DNA of 36,496 nt, from assembly GCF_025642745.1 (NCBI RefSeq), contig NZ_JANZKP010000034.1, positions 1 to 36,496 of the forward strand, read 5' to 3'. The stretch is from Cellulomonas sp. RIT-PI-Y. Its GTDB lineage: Bacteria > Actinomycetota > Actinomycetes > Actinomycetales > Cellulomonadaceae. Below are positions 10,470 through 24,344 of this stretch, piece by piece; position 1 is the stretch's first letter, and every line of letters begins with the position of its first letter. Under the pieces are notes generated by a model. It made no database searches and was not told where the DNA came from. It saw only the letters and a list, made by a program, of their open reading frames with translations. Made by a program: the position numbers and the translations under genes.

Positions 10470-11033
10470 GTGGCGACGACGAACGACCTCAAGAACGGCA
10501 CCGTGCTGAAGATCGACGGCCAGCTCTGGACGGTCATCGAGTTCCAGCACGTCAAGCCGGGCAAGGGCGGCGCGTTCGTCCGCACCAAGCTGAAGAACGT
10601 GCTCTCCGGCAAGGTCGTGGACCGCACGTTCAACGCCGGCCTGAAGATCGAGACCGCCAATGTCGACAAGCGCGACATGCAGTACCTGTACCAGGACGGC
10701 GACGACTTCGTCTTCATGGACACCGACACCTACGACCAGATGACCATCCCCGCCGCCACCGTCGGCGACGCCTCGAACTTCATGCTCGAGGGGCAGATGG
10801 CCCTGGTCGCCACGAACGAGGGCAGCCCGCTGTACGTGGAGCTGCCGCCGTCGGTCGTCCTGATGATCACCTACACCGAGCCCGGCCTGCAGGGCGACCG
10901 CTCCACCGGCGGCACCAAGCCCGCCACGCTGGAGACCGGCTACCAGATCCAGGTGCCGCTGTTCATCGAGGGCGACACCAAGGTCAAGGTCGACACCCGC
11001 GACGGCTCCTACCTGGGCCGCGTGAACGACTGA
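10470..11033 (+). CDS. efp: Translation elongation factor P
   Basis: A 187-residue EF-P, which binds between the P and E sites of the ribosome and relieves stalling at polyproline runs. The GTG start has CAGGAAG about 7 nt upstream. All three OB-like domains are present. The loop that reaches the peptidyl transferase centre reads [10 protein letters not shown] with Lys32 at the tip. Many actinobacterial EF-Ps have PGKGP and work without modification; here the second Pro is Gly. Known EF-P Lys-modifying enzymes are not in the window. It lies 1 nt before nusB, and the conserved efp-nusB pairing suggests cotranscription. Confidence 0.98.
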   Translation: MATTNDLKNGTVLKIDGQLWTVIEFQHVKPGKGGAFVRTKLKNVLSGKVVDRTFNAGLKIETANVDKRDMQYLYQDGDDFVFMDTDTYDQMTIPAATVGDASNFMLEGQMALVATNEGSPLYVELPPSVVLMITYTEPGLQGDRSTGGTKPATLETGYQIQVPLFIEGDTKVKVDTRDGSYLGRVND

Positions 11034-11034
11034 C

Positions 11035-11451
11035 GTGGGAGCTCGCACCAAGGCCCGCAAGCGCGCGCTGGACGTCCTCTTCGAGGCCGAGCAGCGACGC
11101 GTCGACCCGATGACCCTGCTCGCCGAGCGGATCGTCGAGCCCGGCACCGAGGCGGCGCTGCCGCAGTACTCGGTGGAGCTGGTCGAGGGCGTCTGCGCCC
11201 GGCGGGACCGGATCGACGAGGTGCTGGCGACCCACTCGCACGGCTGGACGCTGGACCGGATGCCCGCGGTCGACCGGGTGCTGCTGCGCCTGGGCACCTG
11301 GGAGATCCTGTTCAACGAGGACGTGCCGGACGCGGTCGCCGTGGACGAGGCGGTGGAGCTGGCCCGCGGGCTGTCCACCGACGAGAGCCCCTCGTTCGTG
11401 AACGGGCTGCTCGGCCGGGTCGTGGACCTGAAGCCGACGCTGCTGGGCTGA
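11035..11451 (+). CDS. nusB: Transcription antitermination factor NusB
   Basis: A 138-residue all-helical RNA-binding protein that joins NusE (S10) on boxA RNA to prevent premature termination in rRNA operons. Family segments visible are TKARKRALDVLFEAEQR at the N terminus, DRMPAVDRVLLRLGTWEIL in the middle and AVDEAVELARGLSTDESPSF with GLLGRV near the end. It starts with GTG 1 nt after the efp stop and has no obvious ribosome binding site of its own apart from the coding end of efp. A strong hairpin follows directly, closing the efp-nusB unit. Confidence 0.95.
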   Translation: MGARTKARKRALDVLFEAEQRRVDPMTLLAERIVEPGTEAALPQYSVELVEGVCARRDRIDEVLATHSHGWTLDRMPAVDRVLLRLGTWEILFNEDVPDAVAVDEAVELARGLSTDESPSFVNGLLGRVVDLKPTLLG

Positions 11452-11463
11452 ACTGAACCGCCG

Positions 11464-11501
11464 CCGGAGCCCCGGGTGCCGTGAGGTGCCCGGGGCTCCG
11501 G
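11464..11501 (+). terminator. Strong hairpin terminator after nusB
   Basis: CCGGAGCCCCGGG (11464-11476) and CCCGGGGCTCCGG (11489-11501) form a perfect 13-bp stem with a 12-nt loop, starting 12 nt after the stop. There is no U tract. Confidence 0.75.
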
Positions 11502-11552
11502 AGTGTCCGATCTCACGCCGGGCCGGCGCGCGGGTCCGTCACCGGTCCGGGG

Positions 11553-11558
11553 TAGGGT
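11553..11558 (+). promoter_or_regulatory. Candidate -10 of the pyr operon
   Basis: TAGGGT matches TAnnnT and would start transcription near 11565, giving a ~55-nt leader that contains the PyrR-binding hairpin. No good -35 is visible. Confidence 0.45.
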
Positions 11559-11575
11559 TCCCCTCTGACAGGCAG

Positions 11576-12196
<621 letters not shown>

Positions 12197-12197
<1 letters not shown>

Positions 12198-13225
12198 TGC
12201 GGCACCTGCTGAGCACTGCCGACCTGGACACCGCCGCCGCGGTGCGGGTGCTGGACACCGCGAGCCAGATGGCCGCGACCCAGGGCCGCCAGATCAAGAA
12301 GCTGCCGACGCTGCGCGGGCGCACCGTGGTGAACCTGTTCTTCGAGGACAGCACCCGGACCCGGATCTCCTTCGAGACCGCCGCCAAGCGGCTGAGCGCC
12401 GACGTGATCAACTTCGCCGCCAAGGGTTCCAGTGTCTCCAAGGGCGAGTCGCTGAAGGACACCGCCCTCACCCTGGAGGCGATGGGCGCGGACGCGATCG
12501 TGATCCGGCACCAGGCCTCGGGCGCGCCGCACACCCTGGCGCACGCGGGCTGGACCAACGCCGCGGTGCTGAACGCCGGCGACGGCACGCACCAGCACCC
12601 GACCCAGGCTCTGCTGGACGCGTTCACGATCCGGCGGCACCTGCGGGGGACCGCCGCCGATCCGGACGGGGTGGGCGCGGATCTCAGCGGGCTGCACGTC
12701 GCGGTGGTCGGGGACGTGCTGCACTCCCGGGTGGCGCGGTCGAACGTCGACCTGCTGCACACGTTGGGCGCGCGGGTCACCCTGGTCGCGCCGCCGACCC
12801 TGCTGCCGGTCGGGATCGAGCCCTGGCCGTGCGCGGTGTCCTACCACCTGGACGAGGTCCTGGCCGAGGAGCCGGATGCGGTGATGATGCTCCGGGTGCA
12901 GCGCGAACGGATGTCGACGGCGGGTGGCGGGTTCTTCCCCGGTCCGCTGGAGTACACCCGGTTGTACGGCCTGGACGCGCGCCGACTGGCGATGCTGCCG
13001 GAGCACGCGATCGTGATGCACCCCGGCCCGATGAACCGCGGGCTGGAGATCAGTGCCGACGCCGCGGACTCGCCGCGTTCGGTGATCGTGGAACAGGTGG
13101 CGAACGGGGTGGCGGTGCGGATGGCGGCGCTCTACCTGCTGCTGGCGGGCGACGGCGACGTTCCCGGCACGACCCCGACCACCGGCGGTGTCCCCGCCCT
13201 GACCAGCCCGGAGGCCACCCGATGA
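12197..13225 (+). CDS. pyrB: Aspartate carbamoyltransferase catalytic subunit
   Basis: A 342-residue enzyme that condenses carbamoyl phosphate with aspartate to give N-carbamoyl-aspartate. The carbamoyl phosphate loop is [13 protein letters not shown] near residue 50. The active-site Lys lies in [23 protein letters not shown] carries the conserved His and Gln, and [11 protein letters not shown] is near the C terminus. The ATG at 12197 shares a base with the pyrR stop, with AGGGGG 6 nt upstream; GTG 12194 directly precedes it in frame. No pyrI regulatory subunit gene is present, as expected for the class that works with PyrC. It overlaps pyrC by 4 nt. Confidence 0.97.
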
Positions 13226-14553
13226 CCACGTACCTGATCACGGACGCCGCGCCGCTGGGCGACGGCCGCGCCGACCTGCTGCTGGCGGACGGGGTGATCG
13301 CCGCGATGGGCGCCGACGCCCGCCGCACCGCCCCGGAGGACGCGGTCACGATCGACGCCGCCGGTCTGGTGCTGCTGCCGGGCCTGGTGGACCTGCACAC
13401 CCACCTGCGCGAGCCGGGCCGGGAGGACGCCGAGACCATCGCGTCCGGCACCCGGGCGGCCGCGGTGGGCGGCTTCACCTCGGTGCACGCGATGGCGAAC
13501 ACCACCCCGGTACAGGACACCGCGGGCGTGGTGGAGCAGGTCTGGCGCCTCGGCCGCGAGGCGGGCTGGGTGGACGTGCACCCGGTCGGCGCGGTGAGCG
13601 TCGGCCTGGCCGGCGAGCAGCTGGCCGAGCTGGGGGCGATGGCCGACTCGGCCGCCACGGTCCGGGTGTTCTCCGACGACGGCACGTGCGTGCACGACCC
13701 GGTGCTGATGCGCCGGGCGCTGGAGTACGTGAAGGCCTTCGACGGGGTGGTGGCGCAGCACGCGCAGGAACCCCGGCTGACCGAGGGCGCGCAGATGCAC
13801 GAGGGCGCCGTGTCGGCGGAGATCGGCCTGCAGGGCTGGCCCGCGGTGGCGGAGGAGGCGATCATCGCGCGTGACGTGCTGCTCGCCGAGCACGTCGGTT
13901 CCCGGCTGCACGTGTGCCACCTGTCGACGGCGGGTTCGGTGGAGATCGTCCGCTGGGCCAAGTCGCGCGGCATCGACGTCACCGCCGAGGTGACCCCGCA
14001 CCACCTGCTGCTCACCGACGACCTGGCCCGGGGCTACGACCCGGTGTACAAGGTGAACCCGCCGCTGCGCACCCAGGCGGATGTGGACGCGGTGCGCGAC
14101 GGGCTGGCCGACGGGACGATCGACATCGTCGGCACCGACCACGCCCCGCACACCCGCGAGGACAAGGACTGCGAGTGGGCGGCGGCCGCCTTCGGGATGA
14201 CCGGTCTGGAGACCGCGCTGTCCGTGGTGCAGCTGACCATGGTGGACACCGGGCGGCTGACCTGGGCGGACGTCGCCCGGGTGCTGTCCCGGACGCCCGC
14301 GCGGATCGGCCGGGTCCCGGACCAGGGGCGGCCGATCGCGGTGGGGGAGCCGGCCAACCTGGTCCTGGTCGACCCGGCCGCGACCCGGACCGTGGTGCCG
14401 GAGCAGCAGGCCACCGCGTCGACCAACTCGCCGATGCGCGGCCGGGAGCTCCCCGGCCGGGTGGTCGCGACCTTCCTGCGCGGCCGGGCCACCGTGCTGG
14501 ACGGGGTCCCGCAGGACGACCCGGTCGCCCCGCGCTACGCGGAGGGACGCTGA
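13222..14553 (+). CDS. pyrC: Dihydroorotase
   Basis: A 443-residue type I dihydroorotase of the amidohydrolase superfamily that closes carbamoyl-aspartate to dihydroorotate. Metal ligands are visible in [10 protein letters not shown] (HxH), in [10 protein letters not shown] and EVTPHHLLL (His), and in GTDHAPH (the catalytic Asp). The usual carbamylated-Lys position is not a Lys in an obvious place; in this class an Asp such as that in REPGREDAE is typical. ATGA overlaps the pyrB stop. The length is standard for long bacterial PyrC. Confidence 0.97.
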   Translation: MTTYLITDAAPLGDGRADLLLADGVIAAMGADARRTAPEDAVTIDAAGLVLLPGLVDLHTHLREPGREDAETIASGTRAAAVGGFTSVHAMANTTPVQDTAGVVEQVWRLGREAGWVDVHPVGAVSVGLAGEQLAELGAMADSAATVRVFSDDGTCVHDPVLMRRALEYVKAFDGVVAQHAQEPRLTEGAQMHEGAVSAEIGLQGWPAVAEEAIIARDVLLAEHVGSRLHVCHLSTAGSVEIVRWAKSRGIDVTAEVTPHHLLLTDDLARGYDPVYKVNPPLRTQADVDAVRDGLADGTIDIVGTDHAPHTREDKDCEWAAAAFGMTGLETALSVVQLTMVDTGRLTWADVARVLSRTPARIGRVPDQGRPIAVGEPANLVLVDPAATRTVVPEQQATASTNSPMRGRELPGRVVATFLRGRATVLDGVPQDDPVAPRYAEGR

Positions 14554-14554
14554 G

Positions 14555-15061
14555 ATGCCCCCGGCACTGTCGGTGACGCTGCTCTGCGTCCTCGGCGCCG
14601 CGCTGCTGGTGCTGATGGTGGTCGGTTGGCGACGGCGGGTCCGCGCGACCTCCGACGTCCCGGCGCCGCCCGCCGTCCCCTCGGAGCTCGGCGAGCCCCG
14701 CACCGAGGAACTGGCCGGGACCTACGTGTCCACCACCCGCTCCGGCGACTGGCTGGACCGGATCGCGGCGCACGGCCTGGGCGTCCGCTCGGTGCTGGTC
14801 GTCCGGGTCTGGGACACCGGGGTCGAGCTGCGACGACGAGGGGCGCCGGACGTCTTCCTGCCCCGGGCGGATCTGCTCGCGGTGGGCACGTCCGGCGGCA
14901 TGGCCGGGAAGGTGGTCGGGGGCGAGGGCCTCACGATCCTGACCTGGCAGCACGAGGCGCACCGGCTGGACACCGGCCTGCGACTGCGCCACCCGGCCGA
15001 CGCGCTCGTGCTGCGCGAGGCCGTCACGAGCTTGATGGAACACACGGAGGAGACACGATGA
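14555..15061 (+). CDS. Single-pass membrane protein with PH-like domain, in the pyr operon
   Basis: A 168-residue protein with one N-terminal transmembrane helix (residues 5-25, [19 protein letters not shown]) followed by RRRVR, which predicts the bulk is cytoplasmic. The remaining ~140 residues have alternating hydrophobic strands ([31 protein letters not shown]) compatible with a bacterial PH-like domain. ATG 14555 lies 1 nt after the pyrC stop behind GGAGGGA. A membrane protein at this exact site, between pyrC and carA, is conserved in other actinobacteria (Rv1382 in Mycobacterium tuberculosis, as I recall). Its role is not known. The position suggests a link to pyrimidine synthesis or only operon co-inheritance. 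Confidence 0.75.
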   Translation: MPPALSVTLLCVLGAALLVLMVVGWRRRVRATSDVPAPPAVPSELGEPRTEELAGTYVSTTRSGDWLDRIAAHGLGVRSVLVVRVWDTGVELRRRGAPDVFLPRADLLAVGTSGGMAGKVVGGEGLTILTWQHEAHRLDTGLRLRHPADALVLREAVTSLMEHTEETR

Positions 15062-16217
15062 CGGACGCACTGCTGGTCCTGGAGGACGGGCGGACGTTCA
15101 CCGGCGAGGCCTACGGGGCCACCGGCGAGACCCTCGGCGAGATCGTCTTCAACACCGGCATGACCGGGTACCAGGAGACGTTGACCGACCCCAGCTACCA
15201 CCGACAGATCGTCGTGATGACCGCGCCGCACATCGGCAACACCGGCATCAACGACGAGGACGCCGAGTCGGGGCGGATCTGGGTGTCCGGCTACGTGGTG
15301 CGCGACCCTGCCCGGCGCGCGTCCAACTGGCGCTCCGACCGCTCGCTGGACGAGGAGCTCACCGCGCAGGACGTGGTCGGGATCAGCGGGATCGACACCC
15401 GCGCCCTGACCCGGCATCTGCGCGAGCGCGGCGTGATGCGCGCCGCGATCATCTCCGGCGAGGCGCTGCTGGACGGCTCCGGCCGTGCCCGCACCACCGA
15501 GGACCTGGTCGACTTCGTCCGGGAGTCGCCGCAGATGTCCGGCGCCGACCTGGCCGGTGAGGTCTCCACCCCGGAGGCCTACGTGGTCCCGGCGCAGGGC
15601 GAGGCCGTGGCCCGGGTGGCCGCGATCGACCTGGGCATCAAGGCGATGACCCCGCAGCGGCTGGCCGAGCGCGGCATCGAGGTGCACGTGCTGCCCGCGA
15701 TGTCGACCATCGAGGACGTGCTCGCGGTCTCCCCGGACGGGGTGTTCTTCTCCAACGGGCCGGGTGACCCCGGGGCCGCCACGCACGAGATCGAGCTGCT
15801 GCGCGCCGTGCTGGACCGGCGGATCCCGTTCTTCGGCATCTGCTACGGCAACCAGCTGCTCGGCCGTGCGCTCGGCTACGGCACCTACAAGCTGGGTTAC
15901 GGACACCGCGGCGTGAACCAGCCCGTGCTGGACCGGCACACCGGCAAGGTGGAGATCACCGCGCACAACCACGGCTTCGCGGTGGACGCCCCGGTCGACG
16001 CCGAGTCGGTCGCCCCGCACGACGGGGGCCGCTACGGCCGGGTCGAGGTGTCGCACATCGACCTGAACGACAACGTGGTCGAGGGGCTGAACGCGCTGGA
16101 CCTGCCCGCGTTCAGCGTCCAGTACCACCCGGAGGCCGCCGCGGGCCCGCACGACGCCGGCTACCTCTTCGACCGCTTCCTGACCCTGATGACCACCACC
16201 GAAGGGACGGACGCCTG

Positions 16218-16218
<1 letters not shown>
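15058..16218 (+). CDS. carA: Carbamoyl phosphate synthase small (glutaminase) subunit
   Basis: A 386-residue subunit that hydrolyses glutamine and channels ammonia to CarB. The N-terminal CPSase domain shows [12 protein letters not shown] and [16 protein letters not shown]. The class I amidotransferase domain has the nucleophile elbow [12 protein letters not shown], with Asn in place of the His found in GxCxGHQ enzymes, and the triad His-Glu in [15 protein letters not shown] and AHNHGFAV are typical. The ATG overlaps the previous stop and follows GGAGGAG. It is coupled to carB by TGATG. Confidence 0.97.
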
Positions 16219-19525
<3,307 letters not shown>

Positions 19526-19529
<4 letters not shown>

Positions 19530-20392
19530 CCAGCGGTGCCTTCGGCGCCCGGCTGTCGGCGGCGATGGACCGGCACGGCCCGCTGTGCGTGGGCATCGAC
19601 CCGCACGCGTCGCTGCTGGCCGACTGGGGCCTGACCGACGACGTCACCGGGCTGCGCACCTTCGCGCTGACCGTGCTGGAGGCGGTCGCCGGACGCGTGG
19701 CGGCGGTCAAACCGCAGAGCGCGTTCTTCGAGCGGCACGGGTCGGCCGGGCTGGCCGTGCTGGAGGAGGTGGTCGCCGCAGGCCGGGAGACCGGCACGCT
19801 GGTGATCGTCGACGCCAAACGGGGGGACATCGGCTCCACGATGGGTGCCTACGCGGACGCCTTCCTGCGCGACGGCTCGCCGCTCGCCGGGGATGCGCTC
19901 ACCGTGTCGCCCTACCTGGGGTTCGGTTCCCTGGCCCCCGCGGTCCGGGCCGCCGAGTCCTCCGGTCGCGGGCTGTTCGTGCTGGCGCTCACCTCCAATC
20001 CGGAGGGGCCCGCCGTGCAGCACGCCCGGGACGCCGACGGGATCGCGGTCGCGGACCGGATCGCGCGCGAGGCCGCGGCGTTGAACGCGGCGGAGGTGGC
20101 CGGATCCGGTGCACGGCTGGGGTCCGTCGGGCTCGTGGTCGGCGCCACCATCGGGGACGCGGCCGCCCGGCTGGGTGTCGACCTGGCGGCCGTGCGCGGG
20201 CCGCTGCTGGCCCCCGGGGTCGGTGCTCAGGGTGCCGGTCCGGCGGAGCTCGCGGCGGTGTTCGGCGCGGCCCGGGCGCACGTGCTGGCCTCGTCCTCGC
20301 GCGGGGTGCTGGCGGCCGGACCGTCGGTGACGGAGCTGCGCCGGGCGGCCGAGCTGGCCTCGGCCGAGGCGTCCCGGGCGCTGCGGGACTGA
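19526..20392 (+). CDS. pyrF: Orotidine 5'-phosphate decarboxylase (type 2)
   Basis: A 288-residue enzyme that decarboxylates OMP to [14 protein letters not shown] begins the barrel, [12 protein letters not shown] is typical of the long actinobacterial (type 2) form, and [14 protein letters not shown] carries the catalytic DxKxxD array. GVGAQGAG binds phosphate. The GTG start overlaps the carB stop by 4 nt. This closes the operon. pyrD and pyrE are absent here, so dihydroorotate to OMP must be encoded elsewhere. Confidence 0.97.
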
Positions 20393-20401
20393 CCGGATCG
20401 A

Positions 20402-20439
20402 CGGGCGGGGGACGGTCCGTCCGGGCCGTCCCCCGCCCG
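20402..20439 (+). terminator. Strong terminator of the pyr operon
   Basis: CGGGCGGGGGACGG (20402-20415) pairs with CCGTCCCCCGCCCG (20426-20439). Further pairs inside (U-G, then CC/GG) give a 17-pair stem and a 4-nt loop. It starts 9 nt after the pyrF stop and has no U tract. Confidence 0.8.
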
Positions 20440-20500
20440 CGCCCCCGCGGCGCACCGGTCTCACCTGCACCGGCGCACCCGAATCGCCGGGCGTTGTGAC

Positions 20501-20529
20501 GTGCCACACCGCGCAATGCGTGCCACTAT
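20501..20529 (+). promoter_or_regulatory. Candidate mihF promoter
   Basis: GTGCCA (20501-20506) and CACTAT (20524-20529) are 17 nt apart and resemble -35 and -10 hexamers. The leader to the GTG at 20618 would be ~80 nt. CGTGCCAC is repeated at 20500 and 20519 and overlaps both. The call is weak. Confidence 0.3.
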
Positions 20530-20617
20530 CGACCGATGAGGCCGTCCGGCGCCGCCCGGTCGGGGGTGAACGACCGGTCTCATGTGATGTCCCGCAGACG
20601 ATGAGAAGGTGACTGAC

Positions 20618-20929
20618 GTGGCACTTCCGACTCTCACTCCCGAGCAGCGCGCCGCAGCCCTCGAGAAGGCAGCGGCGGCCCGCCAGGCCCGAGCCGAGGT
20701 CAAGAACAAGCTCAAGTACGCGCAGGGCAAGCTCTCCGACGTGATCGCGCAGGGCCAGAAGGACGAGGTCATCGGCAAGCTCAAGGTGCTCGCCCTGCTC
20801 GAGTCGCTCCCCGGAGTCGGTAAGGTCAAGGCGCGCCAGATCATCTCCGAGATCGGCATCTCGGAGACTCGGCGTGTGCGTGGCCTCGGCCCGCACCAGG
20901 TGAAGGCCCTGGTCGACCGCTTCGGGTGA
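20618..20929 (+). CDS. mihF: Actinobacterial integration host factor (mIHF)
   Basis: A 103-residue nucleoid protein that binds and bends DNA and is restricted to actinobacteria. The N-terminal helix is Ala/Glu/Arg rich ([20 protein letters not shown]). The H2TH-type core shows [31 protein letters not shown] and a terminal [13 protein letters not shown] 20618 is chosen because AGAAGG (20604-20609) is 8 nt upstream; the in-frame GTG at 20609 overlaps that site. It stands alone after the pyr terminator with a ~180-nt upstream gap and precedes gmk by 52 nt. Confidence 0.95.
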   Translation: MALPTLTPEQRAAALEKAAAARQARAEVKNKLKYAQGKLSDVIAQGQKDEVIGKLKVLALLESLPGVGKVKARQIISEIGISETRRVRGLGPHQVKALVDRFG

Positions 20930-20981
20930 GTCGCGCCGGCGCCGGACCCCCCGTTCGCGCCGCACGAATCAGGAGCACCCC

Positions 20982-21560
20982 ATGACCCGACCCCACGCCC
21001 GGCTGACCGTCCTGGCCGGACCGACTGCCGTGGGCAAGGGCACCGTCTCCGCCGATCTGCGGGCCCGTTATCCGCAGGTGTGGCTCTCGGTCTCCGCGAC
21101 GACGCGCAGCCCGCGACCCGGTGAGGTGGACGGGGTGCACTACCACTTCGTGTCGCCCGACGAGTTCGACGCCATGGAGGCCCGTGGCGAGATGCTGGAG
21201 ACGGCGCTCGTGCACGGCCGCAACCGCTACGGCACCCCCCGGCGGCCGGTCGAGGAACGACTGGCCGCCGGGGAGCCCGCGCTGCTGGAGATCGACCTCC
21301 AGGGGGCGCGGAAGGTCCGGCAGAGCATGCCGGATGCGCAGTTCGTCTTCCTCGCGCCGCCGTCCTTCGACGAGCTGGTCCGTCGCCTGGTCGGTCGTGG
21401 CACCGAGGACGAGGAGGAACGGGAGCGCCGACTGGCCACCGCGCGGGTGGAGCTGGCCGCCGAGTCCGAGTTCGACCACGTGATCGTCAACGACGACGTG
21501 CGACGCGCCACCGACGAGCTGGTGTCGCTGATGGGGCTGCCGCTTGCGCCGACCGAGTAG
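20982..21560 (+). CDS. gmk: Guanylate kinase
   Basis: A 192-residue kinase that phosphorylates GMP to GDP. The P-loop reads [13 protein letters not shown], and the GMP-binding region is [36 protein letters not shown] and [11 protein letters not shown] follow in the usual order, with the LID Arg in [17 protein letters not shown]. The ATG has AGGAG 6-7 nt upstream. The mihF-gmk-rpoZ order is conserved in actinobacteria. Confidence 0.97.
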   Translation: MTRPHARLTVLAGPTAVGKGTVSADLRARYPQVWLSVSATTRSPRPGEVDGVHYHFVSPDEFDAMEARGEMLETALVHGRNRYGTPRRPVEERLAAGEPALLEIDLQGARKVRQSMPDAQFVFLAPPSFDELVRRLVGRGTEDEEERERRLATARVELAAESEFDHVIVNDDVRRATDELVSLMGLPLAPTE

Positions 21561-21563
21561 ACT
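21558..21563 (+). promoter_or_regulatory. Candidate -10 for rpoZ
   Basis: TAGACT overlaps the gmk stop codon and fits TAnnnT, giving a ~30-nt leader to the GTG at 21599. No -35 is seen. Confidence 0.4.
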
Positions 21564-21598
21564 GCTCGGCGAATCCTGTCTCGATGTTGGGGAGAACC

Positions 21599-21862
21599 GT
21601 GTCCGGAACCGTCGCCGAGCCCATCGGCATCACCGACCCGCCGATCGATCGCCTGCTGGAGCGTTCCGACTCCAAGTACGCGCTGGTCATCTACTCGGCC
21701 AAGCGGGCGCGGCAGATCAACGCCTACTACGCGCAGCTGAACGAGGGTCTGCTCGAGTACGTCGGCCCGCTGGTGGAGACCCGCCCGCAGGAGAAGCCGC
21801 TGTCGATCGCCATGCGTGAGATCGACGCCGGTCTGCTGACCGCCCAGCACCCCGAGGCCTGA
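21599..21862 (+). CDS. rpoZ: RNA polymerase omega subunit
   Basis: An 87-residue omega subunit that helps assemble and stabilise beta-prime. The conserved core is [26 protein letters not shown], split here by the family's usual spacing, followed by [21 protein letters not shown] and [18 protein letters not shown] 21599 is preferred over ATG 21584: GGGGAG (21589-21594) lies just before it and it yields the family N terminus MSGTVAEP. The spacing is short (4 nt). coaBC begins 7 nt after its stop, so the two are probably cotranscribed. Confidence 0.95.
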   Translation: MSGTVAEPIGITDPPIDRLLERSDSKYALVIYSAKRARQINAYYAQLNEGLLEYVGPLVETRPQEKPLSIAMREIDAGLLTAQHPEA

Positions 21863-21869
21863 GCGCCTC

Positions 21870-23075
21870 ATGCGCATCGTCCTCGGTGTGGCCGGGGGGA
21901 TCGCGGCCTACAAGGCCGCCCTGGTCCTCCGACTGCTCACCGAGGCCGGACACGACGTCCGCGTCGTCCCGACCCGTGCCGCCTTGGAGTTCGTGGGCCG
22001 TGCGACCTGGGAGGCCCTCTCGGGTCACCCGGTGAGCACCGAGGTGTTCGAGGACGTCGCGGACGTCCCTCATGTCCGGCTCGGCCGGGAGGCCGAGCTG
22101 CTGATCGTCGCCCCCGCCACCGCGGACCTGCTGGCCCGCGCGACCCACGGCCGTGCGGACGACCTGTTGACCGCGACCCTGCTCACCGCCACCTGCCCGG
22201 TGGTGATGGCCCCGGCGATGCACACCGAGATGTGGCTGCACGCCGCCACCCGCGCGAACGTCGCGACGTTGCGCGCGCGGGGTGTGCACGTGATCGATCC
22301 CGACTCCGGCCGGCTGACGGGTGCGGACACCGGTCCCGGTCGGCTGCCGGAGCCCGAGGCGATCGTGGCCGCGGCCCTCGCGACGGTCGAGACCGGGGGA
22401 GTGCGCGACCTGGCCGGCCGCCGGGTGGTGATCTCCGCCGGCGGCACCCGGGAACCGCTGGACCCGGTCCGCTTCCTGGGCAACCGCTCCTCCGGGAAGC
22501 AGGGCGTGGCGCTGGCCCGGGCCGCCTGGGCGCGGGGCGCCGAGGTGACGCTGATCGGGGCGAACCTCACGGTGCCCGCCCCGGCTGGTGTGCGGCTGGT
22601 CCCGGTCGGCTCGACCACGGAGCTGCGCGAGGCGGTCCGAGCGGCGGCCGTCGACGCGGATGTGGTGGTGATGGCCGCGGCGGTCGCCGACTTCCGGCCC
22701 GCCGCGCATGCCGCGCACAAGATCAAGAAGCGCCCGGACGGCACCGTGGCCCCGGTGGAGCTGGTGCAGAACCCGGACATCCTCGCCGAGCTGGCGGCGG
22801 ACCGGCCACGTCCGGGACAGGTCGTGGTGGGCTTCGCCGCGGAGACCGGCGACGAGCACGGCGACGTGCTGCACCACGGACGGGAGAAGGCCCGCCGCAA
22901 GGGCGCCGACCTGCTCGCGGTGAACGCGGTCGGCGACGGCCTGGGCTTCGGCACCGCGGAGAACTCGGTCGTCCTGCTGGACGCCCACGGCACCGAGGTC
23001 GGCGCCGCGACCGGCAGCAAGGACGTGGTCGCCCACGCGATCTGGGACGCCGTGGTGAGCCGAACGGCCGAGTGA
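21870..23075 (+). CDS. coaBC: Bifunctional phosphopantothenoylcysteine decarboxylase / phosphopantothenate-cysteine ligase
   Basis: A 401-residue two-domain enzyme of CoA synthesis. Residues ~1-180 are the FMN-dependent decarboxylase (CoaC): [11 protein letters not shown], the catalytic His in [24 protein letters not shown], and APAMHTEMW in place of PxMNxxMW. The usual ACGDxGxGR clamp is GADTGPGRL here and lacks the Cys, as I recall for other actinobacteria. Residues ~185-401 are the ligase (CoaB): [39 protein letters not shown] and NPDILAEL. The ATG at 21870 lacks a clear Shine-Dalgarno site and probably depends on rpoZ translation. Confidence 0.97.
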   Translation: MRIVLGVAGGIAAYKAALVLRLLTEAGHDVRVVPTRAALEFVGRATWEALSGHPVSTEVFEDVADVPHVRLGREAELLIVAPATADLLARATHGRADDLLTATLLTATCPVVMAPAMHTEMWLHAATRANVATLRARGVHVIDPDSGRLTGADTGPGRLPEPEAIVAAALATVETGGVRDLAGRRVVISAGGTREPLDPVRFLGNRSSGKQGVALARAAWARGAEVTLIGANLTVPAPAGVRLVPVGSTTELREAVRAAAVDADVVVMAAAVADFRPAAHAAHKIKKRPDGTVAPVELVQNPDILAELAADRPRPGQVVVGFAAETGDEHGDVLHHGREKARRKGADLLAVNAVGDGLGFGTAENSVVLLDAHGTEVGAATGSKDVVAHAIWDAVVSRTAE

Positions 23076-23100
23076 GGACCGCAGCGGCCCGGGGATTGGT

Positions 23101-23106
23101 TAGCCT
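23101..23106 (+). promoter_or_regulatory. -10 element for metK (leaderless)
   Basis: TAGCCT ends 7 nt before the ATG at 23114 and no Shine-Dalgarno site is visible, so transcription probably starts at or next to the start codon. Confidence 0.5.
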
Positions 23107-23113
23107 GTCGCCC

Positions 23114-24322
23114 ATGACCGATGCTGCGATGCGCCTGTTCACGTCCGAATCAGTGACCGAGGGTCACCCGGACAAGATCTGTGACCAGATTTCCGACGCG
23201 ATCCTGGACGCGATGCTGGAACAGGACCCCGGTGCCCGGGTGGCCGTGGAGACCATGGTCACGACCGGCCTGGTGCACGTCGCCGGTGAGGTGACCACCA
23301 GCGCCTACGTCGAGATCCCGCAGATCATCCGGGACGTGGTGCGCGGGATCGGCTACACCTCCTCCGACATCGGCTTCGACGGCGACTCCTGCGGGGTGTC
23401 CGTCTCGATCGGCCAGCAGTCCCCGGACATCGCCCAGGGCGTCGACAAGGCGCTGGAGGCCCGGCAGGACGCCGGCGACCTGGACCCGCTCGACCTGCAG
23501 GGCGCCGGAGACCAGGGCCTGATGTTCGGCTACGCCAGCGACGACACCCCCAGCCTGCTGCCGCTGCCGATCTGGCTCTCCCACCGGCTCGCCGAGCGCC
23601 TGACCCAGGTGCGCAAGGAAGGGATCGTCCCCGGCCTGCGCCCCGACGGCAAGACCCAGGTCACCGTGGCCTACGACGGCGACCGGGCGGTGAAGATCGA
23701 CACCATCGTGCTGTCCACCCAGCACGACCCCGACGTCCGGCTGGAGGACCAGCTGGTGCCCGCGATCGCCGAGCACGTGGTCAAGCCCGTGCTGGAGGCC
23801 GCGAACCTGGACCTGGACACCTCCGACTTCCGGCTGCTGGTCAACCCGACCGGCACCTTCGTGGTCGGTGGTCCGCAGGGTGACGCCGGCCTGACCGGTC
23901 GGAAGATCATCGTGGACACCTACGGCGGCATGGCCCGGCACGGTGGCGGCGCGTTCTCCGGCAAGGACCCGTCGAAGGTGGACCGTTCCGCCGCCTACGC
24001 GATGCGCTGGGTCGCCAAGAACGTGGTCGCCGCCGGACTGGCCAAGCGGTGCGAGGTCCAGATCGCCTACGCGATCGGCAAGGCCCAGCCGGTCGGTCTG
24101 TACGTGGAGACCTTCGGCACCGGCACCGTGTCCGACGAGCAGCTGACCGCCGCGATCCGTGAGGTCTTCGACCTGCGTCCGGCCGCGATCATCCGCGACC
24201 TGGACCTGCTGCGGCCGGTGTACCGCAAGACCGCGGCCTACGGTCACTTCGGCCGTGACCTGGCGGAGTTCACCTGGGAGCAGACCGACCGGGTCGACGC
24301 GCTGCGCGCCGCCATCGGCTGA
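23114..24322 (+). CDS. metK: S-adenosylmethionine synthetase
   Basis: A 402-residue enzyme that makes SAM from methionine and ATP. Signature segments are [20 protein letters not shown] at the N terminus, the methionine-site [12 protein letters not shown] and the phosphate loop [22 protein letters not shown] 23114 is chosen because it lies 7 nt after TAGCCT; ATG 23129 would give MRLFTSES and is a weaker alternative. No S-box or other SAM riboswitch is present in the 38-nt gap upstream, so control is not by a leader RNA. Confidence 0.98.
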   Translation: MTDAAMRLFTSESVTEGHPDKICDQISDAILDAMLEQDPGARVAVETMVTTGLVHVAGEVTTSAYVEIPQIIRDVVRGIGYTSSDIGFDGDSCGVSVSIGQQSPDIAQGVDKALEARQDAGDLDPLDLQGAGDQGLMFGYASDDTPSLLPLPIWLSHRLAERLTQVRKEGIVPGLRPDGKTQVTVAYDGDRAVKIDTIVLSTQHDPDVRLEDQLVPAIAEHVVKPVLEAANLDLDTSDFRLLVNPTGTFVVGGPQGDAGLTGRKIIVDTYGGMARHGGGAFSGKDPSKVDRSAAYAMRWVAKNVVAAGLAKRCEVQIAYAIGKAQPVGLYVETFGTGTVSDEQLTAAIREVFDLRPAAIIRDLDLLRPVYRKTAAYGHFGRDLAEFTWEQTDRVDALRAAIG

Positions 24323-24344
24323 TCGAGGAACGGAGCGCGGCTGC

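Noticed and set aside
11464..11501. The nusB hairpin as a pyr attenuator
   Set aside because: It lies upstream of the likely pyr -10 at 11553 and directly follows nusB, so it fits a terminator of efp-nusB better.
21584..21598. ATG 21584 as the rpoZ start
   Set aside because: The GGGGAG ribosome site lies downstream of this ATG, and omega homologues begin at the following GTG.
23076..23113. SAM-responsive riboswitch before metK
   Set aside because: The gap is only 38 nt and contains a -10 hexamer next to the start codon, leaving no room for an aptamer.
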